From contig JBNGIQ010007622.1 in assembly GCA_049999765.1 (NCBI GenBank), positions 1-22,153 of the forward strand: DNA of 22,153 nucleotides, given 5' to 3'. This stretch comes from Phaeoceros laevis. Lineage: Eukaryota > Anthocerotophyta > Anthocerotopsida > Notothyladales. Positions within the stretch are counted from its first letter, which is position 1; each line of letters begins with the position of its first letter. A program made the position numbers and the translations under genes. This document shows, piece after piece, positions 9,001 to 17,710 of the stretch. The notes under the pieces are model-generated. The model ran no database searches. It was given only the letters and a program-made list of their open reading frames with translations, and was not told where the DNA came from.

Positions 9001-10799
9001 GTAAAAAATTTCTCTCCAGCTTGTTGGAGGAGGCGGTGAAAAGTGTTCCAGGCCTTGACCAAACAGTTGTTACAACGGACCAGCTCATCCAACTCATGCT
9101 CTGCTTGGACCTATGCTATGAGCAAACGCCCAGTGATTCCAACACAGCCTACTTTCTGCCGGCCTTATTTGATGATGAAGGCAACAAAGCTGCGGATGGT
9201 AAGCGATCCTTGACATGGCGTAAATTCAACACATCTACATTTGTGGGCCGAAGACTGCAATGTGGGGATCTGGAGCGAACATTTCTTTCGGACGGCTTCT
9301 TTCCATGCCTTCAGGTGAGAAAGCTCATATATCAATATGACTCTGAACAGTCCCACCTAGTACAGTCTCACCTAGTTTAGAACTACGTGATGTACTCTTC
9401 TTTGAGTGACATGTAGATTTGTTCACATCTCTAACATGTGTGCAAACTTGCTTCAACTTTTGCAATTGTGCAGGTGGTGCTGCACAATTATGCCTTGAAG
9501 GAGAAATGGGTAGAGGACACGCATAGCAGCAACTACATGTTGGAGAAGAACCTATTCAACATCTGGGTGAATGGCATGGAGATTTTCATAGAGTTCAGTG
9601 GCTCTACCGGCTACTTTCTGGATATCCTTGTCAAATCGTCCAACTCGCATCAGCAAACTATGGAGTTCCTTCGCCCCAACATCATAGGCACCATCCGCAC
9701 ATTTTGTGCATCTCAGGAGGGATGCCAAGGGGTGACACTTGCAGAGGCTATCATCCGGCCCGAGTGCTTGTACAGAGCCCAAGGAGGAAACCCTATTTTG
9801 TGCACACATAGGAGGGACCAATCTGTTCTGGTTGAGGAATTGACAAAAAAGATGGGATCTATCCCAGACTGGCAGCATTGCTGGAACGAAGTTAAGGACG
9901 GCGCTGGGCGCTTGGTTTTACCTAATGGCCAACATTCAGGTAAGGTGCTCCTGGACGGACCCAAGGATGTACCTCCTCGGCCTGAGCCAAATTGGTTTGA
10001 ACACCACAGTGAGGAGGTCTGTTATCCCGATGACAACCGGAAGCTGGGTAAAAGTAGAGGTCTGGCGTTAATCGTGAGTATGGAGAAGGGAAGGACTGGC
10101 GGAGCTGTTGACCGAGGGAGACTGGAAACACTTTTCCGTGCTTGTGGGTTTAACAAGGTCGTGGTATTGGTGGACTTACTGGCATCTGATTCTGGCAAAA
10201 TAATCAACTCGGTTCTTGAAGATAACGTCCTTGAAGAAGATGAATGTTTCCTGTGTTCCATCAATGGGCATGGAGGCACTCAAGATGGCAAGCCCTATAT
10301 TCTGGACGAAAACAAATCGAAGATAATGGTGAACCTTGACATTGTTGACCCCTTTCGGCAGACTGAGCATCTTCGGGGCAAACCCAAGGTCTTCTTGATC
10401 AATGCTTGCCGTGGGGATAGTACGCTGTGTGACAAGTCCGACATCGTGGGGGCCCATATATCACACAAGTCCGACAGCGTGGGGGCCCATACAGATGGCC
10501 AACAGGTGACTGGATCACCAAGGCCCCAAGATTGCTTGCTAGTATTTTCCACTTCGGAAGGTTCTCCCTCGTGTCGGCATCCAGTGGACGGAACCGTTTT
10601 TGTGAATCAATTGATGCAAACCGTGATGGAGAACAAAGAAACAACGGACGTGCTGAGCATGATGACTATGGTGAATGATAGAGTAAATGAAGTGCAGAGT
10701 CATAGGGAGGATCCTCAAACACAGACCACAACCATAGTTGGCCAGTGCTGCGAAGTTCAGCACTCTCTGCGAAAGAAGCTGTACTGGAAGGGAGTTTGA
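5982..10799 (+). CDS. LRR-ROC-COR-caspase fusion protein (Roco-type, three exons)
   Basis: Exons 5982-7512, 7702-9314 and 9474-10799 join in frame to 1489 aa. About 150-480: RNI-type leucine-rich repeats of ~28 residues. About 502-712: ROC GTPase with P-loop GHAYAGKT (506-513), G3 WDLAGH (571-576) and G4 THKD (651-654). About 712-1130: COR-like region resembling plant TORNADO1 (WFCHGVLGQLID at 914-925), interrupted by an acidic insert (766-848). About 1241-1489: caspase-like domain with catalytic His1314 in NGHGG, Cys1360 in NACRGD, and a p10-like part containing FSTSEG and CRHPVDGTVFV. No signal peptide or membrane segment is seen, so a cytosolic location is likely. The start is the first ATG in frame after a stop at 5895; the ROC frame would otherwise need TTG at 5949. 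An extra 5' exon cannot be excluded. Role inferred: GTP-controlled signalling platform with protease output. Confidence 0.85.
7513..7701 (+). other. Intron 1 of the Roco-caspase gene (phase 1)
   Basis: Donor GCAG|GTTAGT and acceptor TTGCTGCAG|GC. Splicing joins G and GC into the P-loop glycine codon, restoring GHAYAGKTSLL. Without splicing the frame stops at once at 7515-7517. The 189-bp intron holds two tandem arrays: a 21-bp unit twice (about 7518-7559) and a 23-25 bp unit CCATGATTGCAAACCTGTGA three times (7621-7690). Confidence 0.92.
8598..8657 (+). repeat. In-frame 30-bp tandem repeat in the acidic insert
   Basis: Two 30-bp units (8598-8627, 8628-8657) encode EVNIEMESES and EVDIEMESEL. 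They lie in the Asp/Glu-rich insert of the Roco-caspase protein between its ROC domain and the conserved part of COR. The low-complexity, repeat-expanded character suggests a disordered linker. Confidence 0.9.
9315..9473 (+). other. Intron 2 of the Roco-caspase gene (phase 0)
   Basis: Donor CTTCAG|GTGAGA and acceptor TTGTGCAG|GTGGTG give a 159-bp phase-0 intron. Splicing joins FFPCLQ to VVLHNYALKEKW inside the COR region. If retained, 21 extra codons are read to a TAG at 9378-9380, giving a product without the caspase domain. Confidence 0.9.
10432..10491 (+). repeat. In-frame 33-bp duplication in the caspase linker
   Basis: ACAAGTCCGACATCGTGGGG...CCATA at 10432-10458 recurs at 10465-10491 with one mismatch, a 33-bp period. 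It encodes DKSDIVGAHIS then HKSDSVGAHTD, residues about 1368-1390. This is the stretch between the catalytic-Cys loop and the p10-like part, where caspases are normally cleaved after Asp. Confidence 0.92.
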
Positions 10800-12104
10800 G
10801 TACATGGGGTGTGGTTCTTGACAATTTATATGTGCTCTCTGCAACCCAACTGGATCAACCAACAGTGAATTTGTAAGTGGCAGGCTGCAGGCTGTCGGGA
10901 GTAGATTCTCAAAATTCCTGGGTTGGTAAGCAACTTTTCAATTGTGTTCTGTTCTTGTCGCAGGAAATGCTCGTTGTCCCCTCGTAGCAGCTAGGATCTT
11001 GGTACACCCCTCCTTGTAATGAAGTACATATGCGTCCCTCCAACGAAGTCCACATGCTTCAGTCTTGCCAGCAAGAAGTTTGAGTGTGGGGGGTTGGTTA
11101 CCTGTTACTTGCCTGTTTGAAGAGGCCTAGGAGTTCTCACCGGTACCCAAGGACCAGCCGTCCAGTGGTGGTATGTATGCAACTAGCTTCAGCAATTCAT
11201 ATATGTTCAAAAACCTAGCTAGAGGCATAAGATTGCATGTCCCTGGGCATATGCAGAAATAGGAGCTTTACAACAATCCGGGCTCGGCACCTGGTCGTGA
11301 AATCAAGATCACTGTAGTTTGAAACACTCTTGGACACGAGCTTTGTGTAATGTGATGCGAAATTTTGCAGGCTAGTCGGTACCGGTATAGATGTTGTGGT
11401 TTGCTGCTTATCTTCTGATCGAACAGGCAAGTCGGGCATTTTTGTCCACAACTTGCTCCCTTCGCGTAACAATTAGCTGCTCTGCATGGAGCGGGAGCTG
11501 GATGCATCTAACCTCCATTGGGAAAGCTCAGGGAGCATAGTACGTGTATCTGCGTATCAGCACCTTAGCAGTTACAGGAACCGAACACTTACCCATACAC
11601 TCTGGCGTAAGCTCGACTGAAAGTGTATCTGCAACCCTGGCTAACAGTTCCATTGAAATGATTGACCTTGACGAACAGAACTTGGTTTTACACACCACGG
11701 GCCCTCGGGGTCCCAAGCTTCGGGTTGATAAGTTAACGCTCTGGAGCTTGAACTTTTTTATTATTAGTTGCGTAGGATGGGGAGGACAGGTGATCTAGTC
11801 GATGATGGAGCTGGGCAAACAAGCGTTCCTTTGCTAACTGTGCTGAAAACAAGCATTGCCTCCTTCCTCCCACGTTCGCCAATGCAGTACTCAAACAAAC
11901 TAGGCAAACTGAAGCTCTCAAACTACACAAGGGAGGGGGTGGGTTTTCTGGCGGACATGCCGAAAACCCACTCATTTCACATTTTATTTTGTTTTTTAGA
12001 GAATTCATGTCACATTTTTCTGTACAATCCTATAACCTCTGCAGCTCCGCACTCTGCGATGAAGTACTCAAACTGGAGACCTCAAGCTGCACAAGTATTC
12101 CACT
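10800..12104. other. Intergenic region after the Roco-caspase gene
   Basis: The first few hundred bases are probably 3' UTR. No intact gene was recognised on either strand; open frames are below 120 codons with no familiar motif. Visible structure: a diverged duplication (GCAGTACTCAAAC...ACTACACAAG near 11885-11930 and GAAGTACTCAAACTGG...CTGCACAAG near 12061-12096) and the hairpin listed at 11939-11971. Confidence 0.5.
11939..11971. other. Hairpin with a 10-bp perfect stem
   Basis: GTGGGTTTTC (11939-11948) pairs with GAAAACCCAC (11962-11971). An inner GGC/GCC pairing extends the stem past a bulged T. It is followed by a T-rich stretch. Function is unknown; it may be a MITE remnant or chance. 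Confidence 0.45.
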
Positions 12105-12245
12105 TTACATGATTGACCACAAGCAATCCTCTTTGCACGATCTCTGAATGCACTTGCCTGCCCTTCTGTAGAACTCCAAAACCTGTACAAGCCTTCTGGA
12201 GGCAAGCAAACGGTAACAACGTTAGCTAAAATCAGGCTATCATGA
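12105..12245 (-). pseudogene. Short PPR gene relic
   Basis: On the minus strand, one frame reads FACLQKACTGFGVLQKGRQV followed by HSEIVQRGLLV, the typical ACG..G.L..GRQVH..I..G junction of plant PLS-class PPR repeats. The DNA around 12195-12232 is clearly similar to the relic at about 2240-2285 (shared GGAGGCAAGCAAACG and GCTAAAATCAGGC). Only about one and a half repeats survive, with no start, stop or flanking repeats. It is a gene fragment. Confidence 0.7.
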
Positions 12246-12398
12246 ATGCTCCTTACTTACCTGGCACGTAAGGGCCTCGGGACCGAACCAGTTCTCAGCA
12301 TACCCCTGCTATCAGGGCATTTCATGTTAACGCAGCCCTTGTGGACAGACTGCCAAACACGTCCAGTGTGCATCTTCCAGTTGGCCACTTAAATACGT

Positions 12399-12642
12399 GA
12401 CCGGCGCTTTCGAGACATGGCGCGCGCGGGGGCGAGGACATTGTGCCCACCCTCTGCGCTGGCGAAACAGGCACAAGTCAGCCCCCTACTTACCCTCGTC
12501 TGCCCGTGAGATAATGACGCTGCCCTTGACATAATGTGGCTGCCCGAGACGTAATCACGCGAGACCTGAACATAATCAGTTTCGCCTCGGGTGGGCACAA
12601 TGTCCTCGCCCCCGCGCGCGCCATGTCTCGAGAGCGCCGGTC
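12399..12642. mobile_element. Near-perfect 54-bp inverted repeat (MITE-like or hairpin locus)
   Basis: Arm 12399-12452 (GACCGGCGCTTTCGAGACAT ... TTGTGCCCACCC) is the reverse complement of 12589-12642 with one mismatch in 54. Weaker pairing extends outward to TGGCCA at 12382-12387 and 12654-12659. The 136-bp centre contains diverged units like GACATAATGTGGCTGCCC. No open frame for a transposase fits, and no convincing target-site duplication was found. It is best read as a non-autonomous TIR element or a small-RNA-type hairpin source. Confidence 0.8.
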
Positions 12643-12697
12643 AAGTAAGTCAATGGCCAGCGGCCGGTTAACTACGCGGCCATTAACATATACATAA

Positions 12698-12815
12698 TAG
12701 TAGTAGTAGTATGGTTATGGTGTTTGCCAACTCCACCAATGGGAATTGAACACCCCGTCATGTACTTCGACCGGCGACCGGGAGCACCCGTCCAGGGATT
12801 GAGAGCAACGACTGG
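12698..12815 (-). mobile_element. SINE-like element, copy 2 (minus strand)
   Basis: The reverse complement contains CTGGACGGGTGCTCCCGGTC, then GGGGTGTTCAATTCCC, GTGGAGTTGGCAAACACCATAA and the tail TACTACTACTACTA. It is the same family as copies 1 and 3. It lies directly beside the 54-bp inverted repeat. Confidence 0.6.
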
Positions 12816-12954
12816 GAGGAACGAATAGGAACGAGCTTCAGGCTGACCACTATCAATCAGGCTTTCCTTCTTGAGCGAGTGCCGGCACAGATGTCATGTT
12901 TGCCGATTGTAGCCCCAAACGGTCGGTAGTGGACTTCGGTCGGTTGTCGCCTAA

Positions 12955-13052
12955 AGTCTCTGGACGGGGGCTCCCGGCTGTGGGTCCAAGCCGGTGGCGT
13001 GTTCAACTCCCATGTGGAGTTGGCTAAACACGAAAATATTACTACTACTATT
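12955..13052 (+). mobile_element. SINE-like element, copy 3
   Basis: It contains CTGGACGGGGGCTCCCGG, GGCGTGTTCAACTCCCATGT, GGAGTTGGCTAAACACG and the tail TTACTACTACTATT. It matches copy 2 over the whole unit but lies on the opposite strand about 140 bp away, so copies 2 and 3 form a loose inverted pair. GTTCAACTCCC stands where a pol III B-box would be. Confidence 0.6.
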
Positions 13053-14491
13053 ATCTGTGTCTAGGTATAGACTAACTGGTCCGATCCCCTGTCTGGGCCA
13101 CTTTCTGATTGTATAGGTAGTAATCGCAAACATAGAAAGTGAAACACTTCGAACTTGAAGTTCCAAAGTTCCAAACTTGTCAAAGACTTGATATTGTTAC
13201 AATAATAAGGGAGTCTAATAATGGCCTGTCCAGTCGGAACGGGCTCCGGGAAGCTGCCTTTGCTTGCCTGCCTTTTTCCGGGAGAGTTTCCGCGAGCCCC
13301 AACGCGCTTCTCGCTGGCAGCTGGCAGGCCTCGGCGAAGTGCTGGCTGGGTCCTTGTAGCCGAGCCCGAGTGAGGTTTTGAGGAAGCCAACCAGGAGAGT
13401 CCTTTTCCACTGGTGTTCTGTTTTGCTCCTGGGTGCCTGGTTACCTGTGTCTGGCGTCTCCTCCAACGCCTTAAGGTATTGATCAGCAGCAGCCGGGAAA
13501 AAGCGAGAAATGGGGCAGTGCTGCTCGCGACAGGCATTGGCATGGAAACGGCACAAACTGCAGTTCAAGCAGTGTTCACCCGCCACCGGCGTGCAGGCAG
13601 AGGAAGAGGAGTGCTCGAGTATAGACAACAGGTGTTTGGTGTTGATGAGGCAACAGAGAACGCGCTGGTACATCATCCGCCGCTGCGTGACCATGCTTCT
13701 GTGCTGGCAAAAGCACAAGCTCTAACATTCGGTGGTTGAGTCCAACTTATTGGCGACTGATCATCTGGATTTTGAAAGAGGGAGGATAGGTACTTATGGC
13801 CAAGCGTGCCTGCTACTAGTATTCAGTACTCGCGTGGAGCCTGGTTGGTATCAGGGCCTGCTGCTCACTGGCTTGAATGCGGAGCATGCTGGAGTGGAGA
13901 GGGATTTCATGGTATGCCCTTTCTTAGCGCTGGAAGGTCTTTGCCTCGCGGAAGGGAGTTCTATGATGAGATGGGAATCTCAAAAGTTCTTCTGAAGGAA
14001 AGGTTGAGTGGAATTATATTTCGGGCCACATGACTGGAAAACCTTGATTGAGATGGGAACCTGAAGGGCCAGAGGGTGGACCTCAAAGAAGTCACTGAGA
14101 AAAGACTCAAAGGGCAACAATCGAGAGCAACACGGAACAGAGAGCAACACGAGAACAGGGAATCCGCGGCTTCAGTTGATTGCGGTATTATGAAAATTAT
14201 GCACCAAGTCAATGCAAACAAGCCTGGTGTCGCATGTCAAAACGGTCAAATCTGCCTGCAGGATGTCAGCACACTTAGCACTCCCTTCAATACCACCTTT
14301 CTTGTGTTTGGCCCATGGTATCATTCGACCTTGTAACCTATTGTAACCTATTTAAGGAAACAAGATCTCTTTTCTGCGGCTACAAAGTCACGGTCTTGGG
14401 TGTTAAACTTCAATGTATGCCCTTAAAAGGGTTTCAGCCCCTAGCTTTGGCAAGCAAGATAAAATTAGAGCTCACAGTGCACACACAGTGA
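13053..14491. other. Intergenic region, no gene recognised
   Basis: Several overlapping open frames occur on both strands between 13061 and 13740 (up to 167 codons, minus strand), but none shows a recognisable domain and none is clearly better than the others. Around 14331-14352 there is TTGTAACCTATTGTAACCTATTTAAGG, a duplicated TGTAACCTAT followed by a TATA-like TATTTAAGG. This could belong to an LTR promoter or to a minus-orientation 3' flank of the PPR gene. No DYW-domain signature was seen that could complete the neighbouring PPR gene. Confidence 0.4.
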
Positions 14492-16819
14492 CTAGATCAG
14501 ATAGTTTACCTTTCCTACAAAATCATGGAGAGGAACATGCTGCTCTTGCTTGTGGCCTCCAACCACGAAAGAGTACACTTCCTGCCCATGTTGTATCCAG
14601 CTCTGGCCGGGCTTCTTCAGTGCACCTGCTCTCTGTCTCAATTCCTTGACCTCGTCTGCGCAGTCCCAAAGGCCAGCATCTGCATACATGTTCCACATCA
14701 ACATGTAGGCGGAAGGGTTCTTTGGGTGTAGCAGTACAGCATGCTCAAAAGCCCGTCGTCCCAGGACTAGATTTCCGTGGTTTCGACAGGCAGCAAGCAG
14801 ACACAACCACATGGCCAGGTCAGGCTTCATTGGCATGGTGGACAACAGATGTTCAGCCATTGAGAAGCATCCTGCACGGCCCAGAAGGCCAATGACACAG
14901 CTGTAATGCTCCATATCCGGAGCCAGGCCGCAATCTCTGCTCATGGATTCCAAGTACTGGACGCCTTTGTCCACCAGGCCAGCATGGTTGCAGGCAGAGA
15001 GAACTGATAGGAATGTGACTGCATTGGGCTTGGTCCTGCCCACAAGCATTTCCTCGTAGCATTGCATGCTTGCTGCACAGTTGCCTTCTCGGGCGTAACC
15101 CGCAATTAAAGCCGTCCAAGACACCACACTAGGCTGCTCCAGTGAATCAAACAAGGTCTGGGCATCCACCACGCTGCCACATTTGCCGTAAGTGTAGATC
15201 AGAGTATTTGCCAGGTGGAGATTGATATCGTTTCCTCGGAACATAGATAGCACAGTGTTATGAATCTGTCTACACATGGATAAGCTACCTGTGTTGCTAC
15301 ATGCTCGTAAGGCACACATGTGTGTGACCTCACTTGGAACTATGCCTTTTTCTTGCATTTGCCCGTACAGCTGCAAAGCTTTATGGGCATGGCCCTGCTC
15401 AACATAAGCGACAAGCATTCCATTCCATGAAACCACATTCCGCTCTGATAACCCCTCAAACACAATTTCGGCATCCTCAATGCTCCCACACTTCCCGTAC
15501 ATGCTGATGAGGGAGCTACCAACGAAAACATCTGGATCACAGCCCCTTCTGCAAATGTCCGCATGTATTGCCTTCCCCTTTCCCAAACACTCTGCCACTT
15601 CGGACGTATGTGCACTCGTGTCTCCAAGCGTGCCACACGCTTGGAGCACACTCACAAAGGTTCGAAGATCGGGAGTCACACTAGCCTCTTCCATTTGTCC
15701 ATATAACTGCAAAGCCTCATTTGGTTGCCCTTCCTGGACAAATGCAGCGAGCATTGCATTCCATGACACCACATTCCTCTTGGACAGGCCACCAAACACA
15801 AGCTGCGCGTCCACAATGCACCTGCATTTCCCATACAAGCTGATGAGGGTACTCCCAACAAATACCTGTGAATGGTACCCCTTTCGCTGAGCATCAGCAT
15901 GCAATGCCTTGCCTATTACCAGAGACTTCACCTTCGTGGATTGTCCATCTACGGTAACATGGTTTTCCTTCTCAGCAAGTGCACCACAGGCTTGGAGCAT
16001 GCTTGAGAAGGTCCAATCATTTGGGCTCACACCTTCCTCCCTCATGAGTTCATATAGCTGCAAAGCCTGTGCTCCTTCCCCCTGCTGGGCATATGCTGCA
16101 AGCATGGCAGTCCATGACACCACATCCCGATGGGGCAACCCATGAAACACGTTCTGCGCATCCACAATGCTCCCACACTTCACATACATGTCGACTAAAC
16201 ATGTTCCAACGAATAGATCAGATTCGTAGCCGTACTTCACAGCTTCAGCATGAATCTGCTTGCCTTCAACCAGGTTGCACATGCTGCCTGAAGCTTTTAG
16301 CAGGCTTGCAAAGGTGTATTTGTTCGGCTTTAAGCCCTCCTCTACCATGCCGTGATACATTATGAGTGCCTCTCGCACTTGCCCTGCAGAAGTGCACCCA
16401 GAAATTAGGGCTGTCCAGGAGAGTGCAGTTCGGTAAGGCAATCTGTCAAATAGCTGCAGTGCATCTTCAGGGCCTCCGCACTTCACTAAGGTGCTCACCA
16501 TAAGTTCACCAAGATGCCAATGGGTCTCCATCCCAAGTTTTCTCAAATGCTCATGCACTACCCTGGCCTGAGCGAGGGCTCTCCTTTCTGCACATGCCTT
16601 AAGGAGAGAGTTGTACATGCTCACCGACGGAAAAAAACTTCCCTGCTGCTCCATGTGCAAAATGACATCAAGAGCCTTGTCCATCTGCCCTTCCTGGCAG
16701 AGAGCTTGAATTGCATAAGCTTGTTTTACAGAAGTGACACATGAAAACCCCTGTGCTCCCCAAAGGCCACTGTGGTTCTGGGGCATCCAAGGTGACTGGC
16801 TGAGAATCCATCTCGACAA
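14492..16819 (-). CDS. PLS-class PPR protein, E/E+ subgroup, no DYW domain
   Basis: 775 aa, single exon. Such proteins bind organelle RNA base-by-base and mostly direct C-to-U editing. Repeats run from about residue 34 to 665 with the usual landmarks: KCGGPEDALQLFDRLP (113-128), RDVVSWTAMLAAYAQQG (231-247), GKALHADAQRKGY (303-315), YGKCGSIEDAEIVFEGL (441-457), PNAVTFLSVLSACNHAGL (598-615). E/E+ region follows (about 668-760: WLCLLAACRNHGN, then KKPGQSWI and VYSFVVGGHK). The chain then ends after 15 further residues where a DYW deaminase would start, so a partner deaminase in trans would be needed for editing. L-S repeats carry two inserts (about 283-301, 400-414). The N-terminus may include an organelle transit peptide but is not typical; an upstream exon is possible. 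It is divergent from the F-box gene. Confidence 0.9.
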   Translation of the reverse strand: MSRWILSQSPWMPQNHSGLWGAQGFSCVTSVKQAYAIQALCQEGQMDKALDVILHMEQQGSFFPSVSMYNSLLKACAERRALAQARVVHEHLRKLGMETHWHLGELMVSTLVKCGGPEDALQLFDRLPYRTALSWTALISGCTSAGQVREALIMYHGMVEEGLKPNKYTFASLLKASGSMCNLVEGKQIHAEAVKYGYESDLFVGTCLVDMYVKCGSIVDAQNVFHGLPHRDVVSWTAMLAAYAQQGEGAQALQLYELMREEGVSPNDWTFSSMLQACGALAEKENHVTVDGQSTKVKSLVIGKALHADAQRKGYHSQVFVGSTLISLYGKCRCIVDAQLVFGGLSKRNVVSWNAMLAAFVQEGQPNEALQLYGQMEEASVTPDLRTFVSVLQACGTLGDTSAHTSEVAECLGKGKAIHADICRRGCDPDVFVGSSLISMYGKCGSIEDAEIVFEGLSERNVVSWNGMLVAYVEQGHAHKALQLYGQMQEKGIVPSEVTHMCALRACSNTGSLSMCRQIHNTVLSMFRGNDINLHLANTLIYTYGKCGSVVDAQTLFDSLEQPSVVSWTALIAGYAREGNCAASMQCYEEMLVGRTKPNAVTFLSVLSACNHAGLVDKGVQYLESMSRDCGLAPDMEHYSCVIGLLGRAGCFSMAEHLLSTMPMKPDLAMWLCLLAACRNHGNLVLGRRAFEHAVLLHPKNPSAYMLMWNMYADAGLWDCADEVKELRQRAGALKKPGQSWIQHGQEVYSFVVGGHKQEQHVPLHDFVGKVNYLI

Positions 16820-17710
16820 GCTTGTAGAGATTGTTTACCCAACTCGTCTACTTGCAAGAACAGGTTGAAGTACCAAGAATAAACAAAAAGGTCTTGCCTT
16901 GTCCAGCGTGTTGTCCCGCCACTCTGAAAGGCTTGAGACAAGCCTGTTTTGAAGCCACTTCTGCCAAGGGAAGCCACAGCCACCGGAGTCGAGGCCAGGT
17001 GCTCTAATCTTGCTGTTTTTGGTGTTACATGAGATGCTGATAGAAGAACAGCGTCTCCAACGGATAAACGGGTGAGATACTTGTACAACGCGAAATATCC
17101 GTGTAAGAAGCAGCATAATAGCCGTATGTGCCGTCGTCGCCAAGGCGAACATCTAGAGCTTCGACAAACCGACAATGATGAATTGACGGCTCCTGAATTG
17201 CTACTTGACACTGGCAACCTGCCACATTGTTGAGATAACGAGCTTCATTTTCTCACTGCCCACTACTCGCAACATCCTGGCAACCTCGCAACAAAGAAGT
17301 CAAATCGGGGTCAACACCTTGTTGCATCATATCTTCCCAGCCATCTGACGACTACTGTGTATGCGCAGCATTCTAGTCGTACGGAATCCAGGTCAACACA
17401 TTTCCAGTTGCCCAGTTCTTCAACAATCATCCAAGGGACACACAATGTTGAAAAGTGACACACTTTGGCCATGTCTCCATAGTCCCTAACTTATGTCATG
17501 GAAAAACCCTTGGCTCCTTGTCGTTCGAACGTGTGGTCTGTGGCGTGACCTTGTGTGGAGCCCGTGGCCTTAGTAGTAGGCATCATCTGGACGGTGTCGG
17601 AGTCCTTACTGGCAGGTGGAGAACCGGCATCTTCCAGCTTGTGTGAGATCGCAATTTTGCGAGCTGCAACACTGTAATCGATTGCTTGCGAATTTGGTTG
17701 GGGTGAGGAG
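16820..17710. other. Divergent intergenic region between PPR and F-box genes
   Basis: This 890-bp stretch should hold the promoters and 5' UTRs of both neighbours. On the minus strand an open frame in the same register as the PPR gene runs from 17152 to a stop at 16835, only 15 bp above the PPR start. It is Arg/Ser/Leu-rich at its start (LLLTRIFRVVQVSHPFIRWR), so an upstream exon with a transit peptide spliced to the PPR frame is conceivable. No clear TATA or other promoter element was assigned. Confidence 0.4.

Noticed and set aside
10054-10799. Caspase-like domain as an ordinary metacaspase
   Set aside because: The p10-like part with CRHPVDG and the position of the arginines fit caspases better; metacaspase p20 signatures and their acidic S1 residues were not seen.
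13215-13718. Minus-strand 167-codon open frame
   Set aside because: No domain, no homologous pattern recognised, and competing open frames exist on the other strand over the same bases.
16726-17217. Minus-strand 163-codon open frame overlapping the PPR start
   Set aside because: It is in a different frame from the PPR gene and without recognisable features; most likely 5' flanking DNA.
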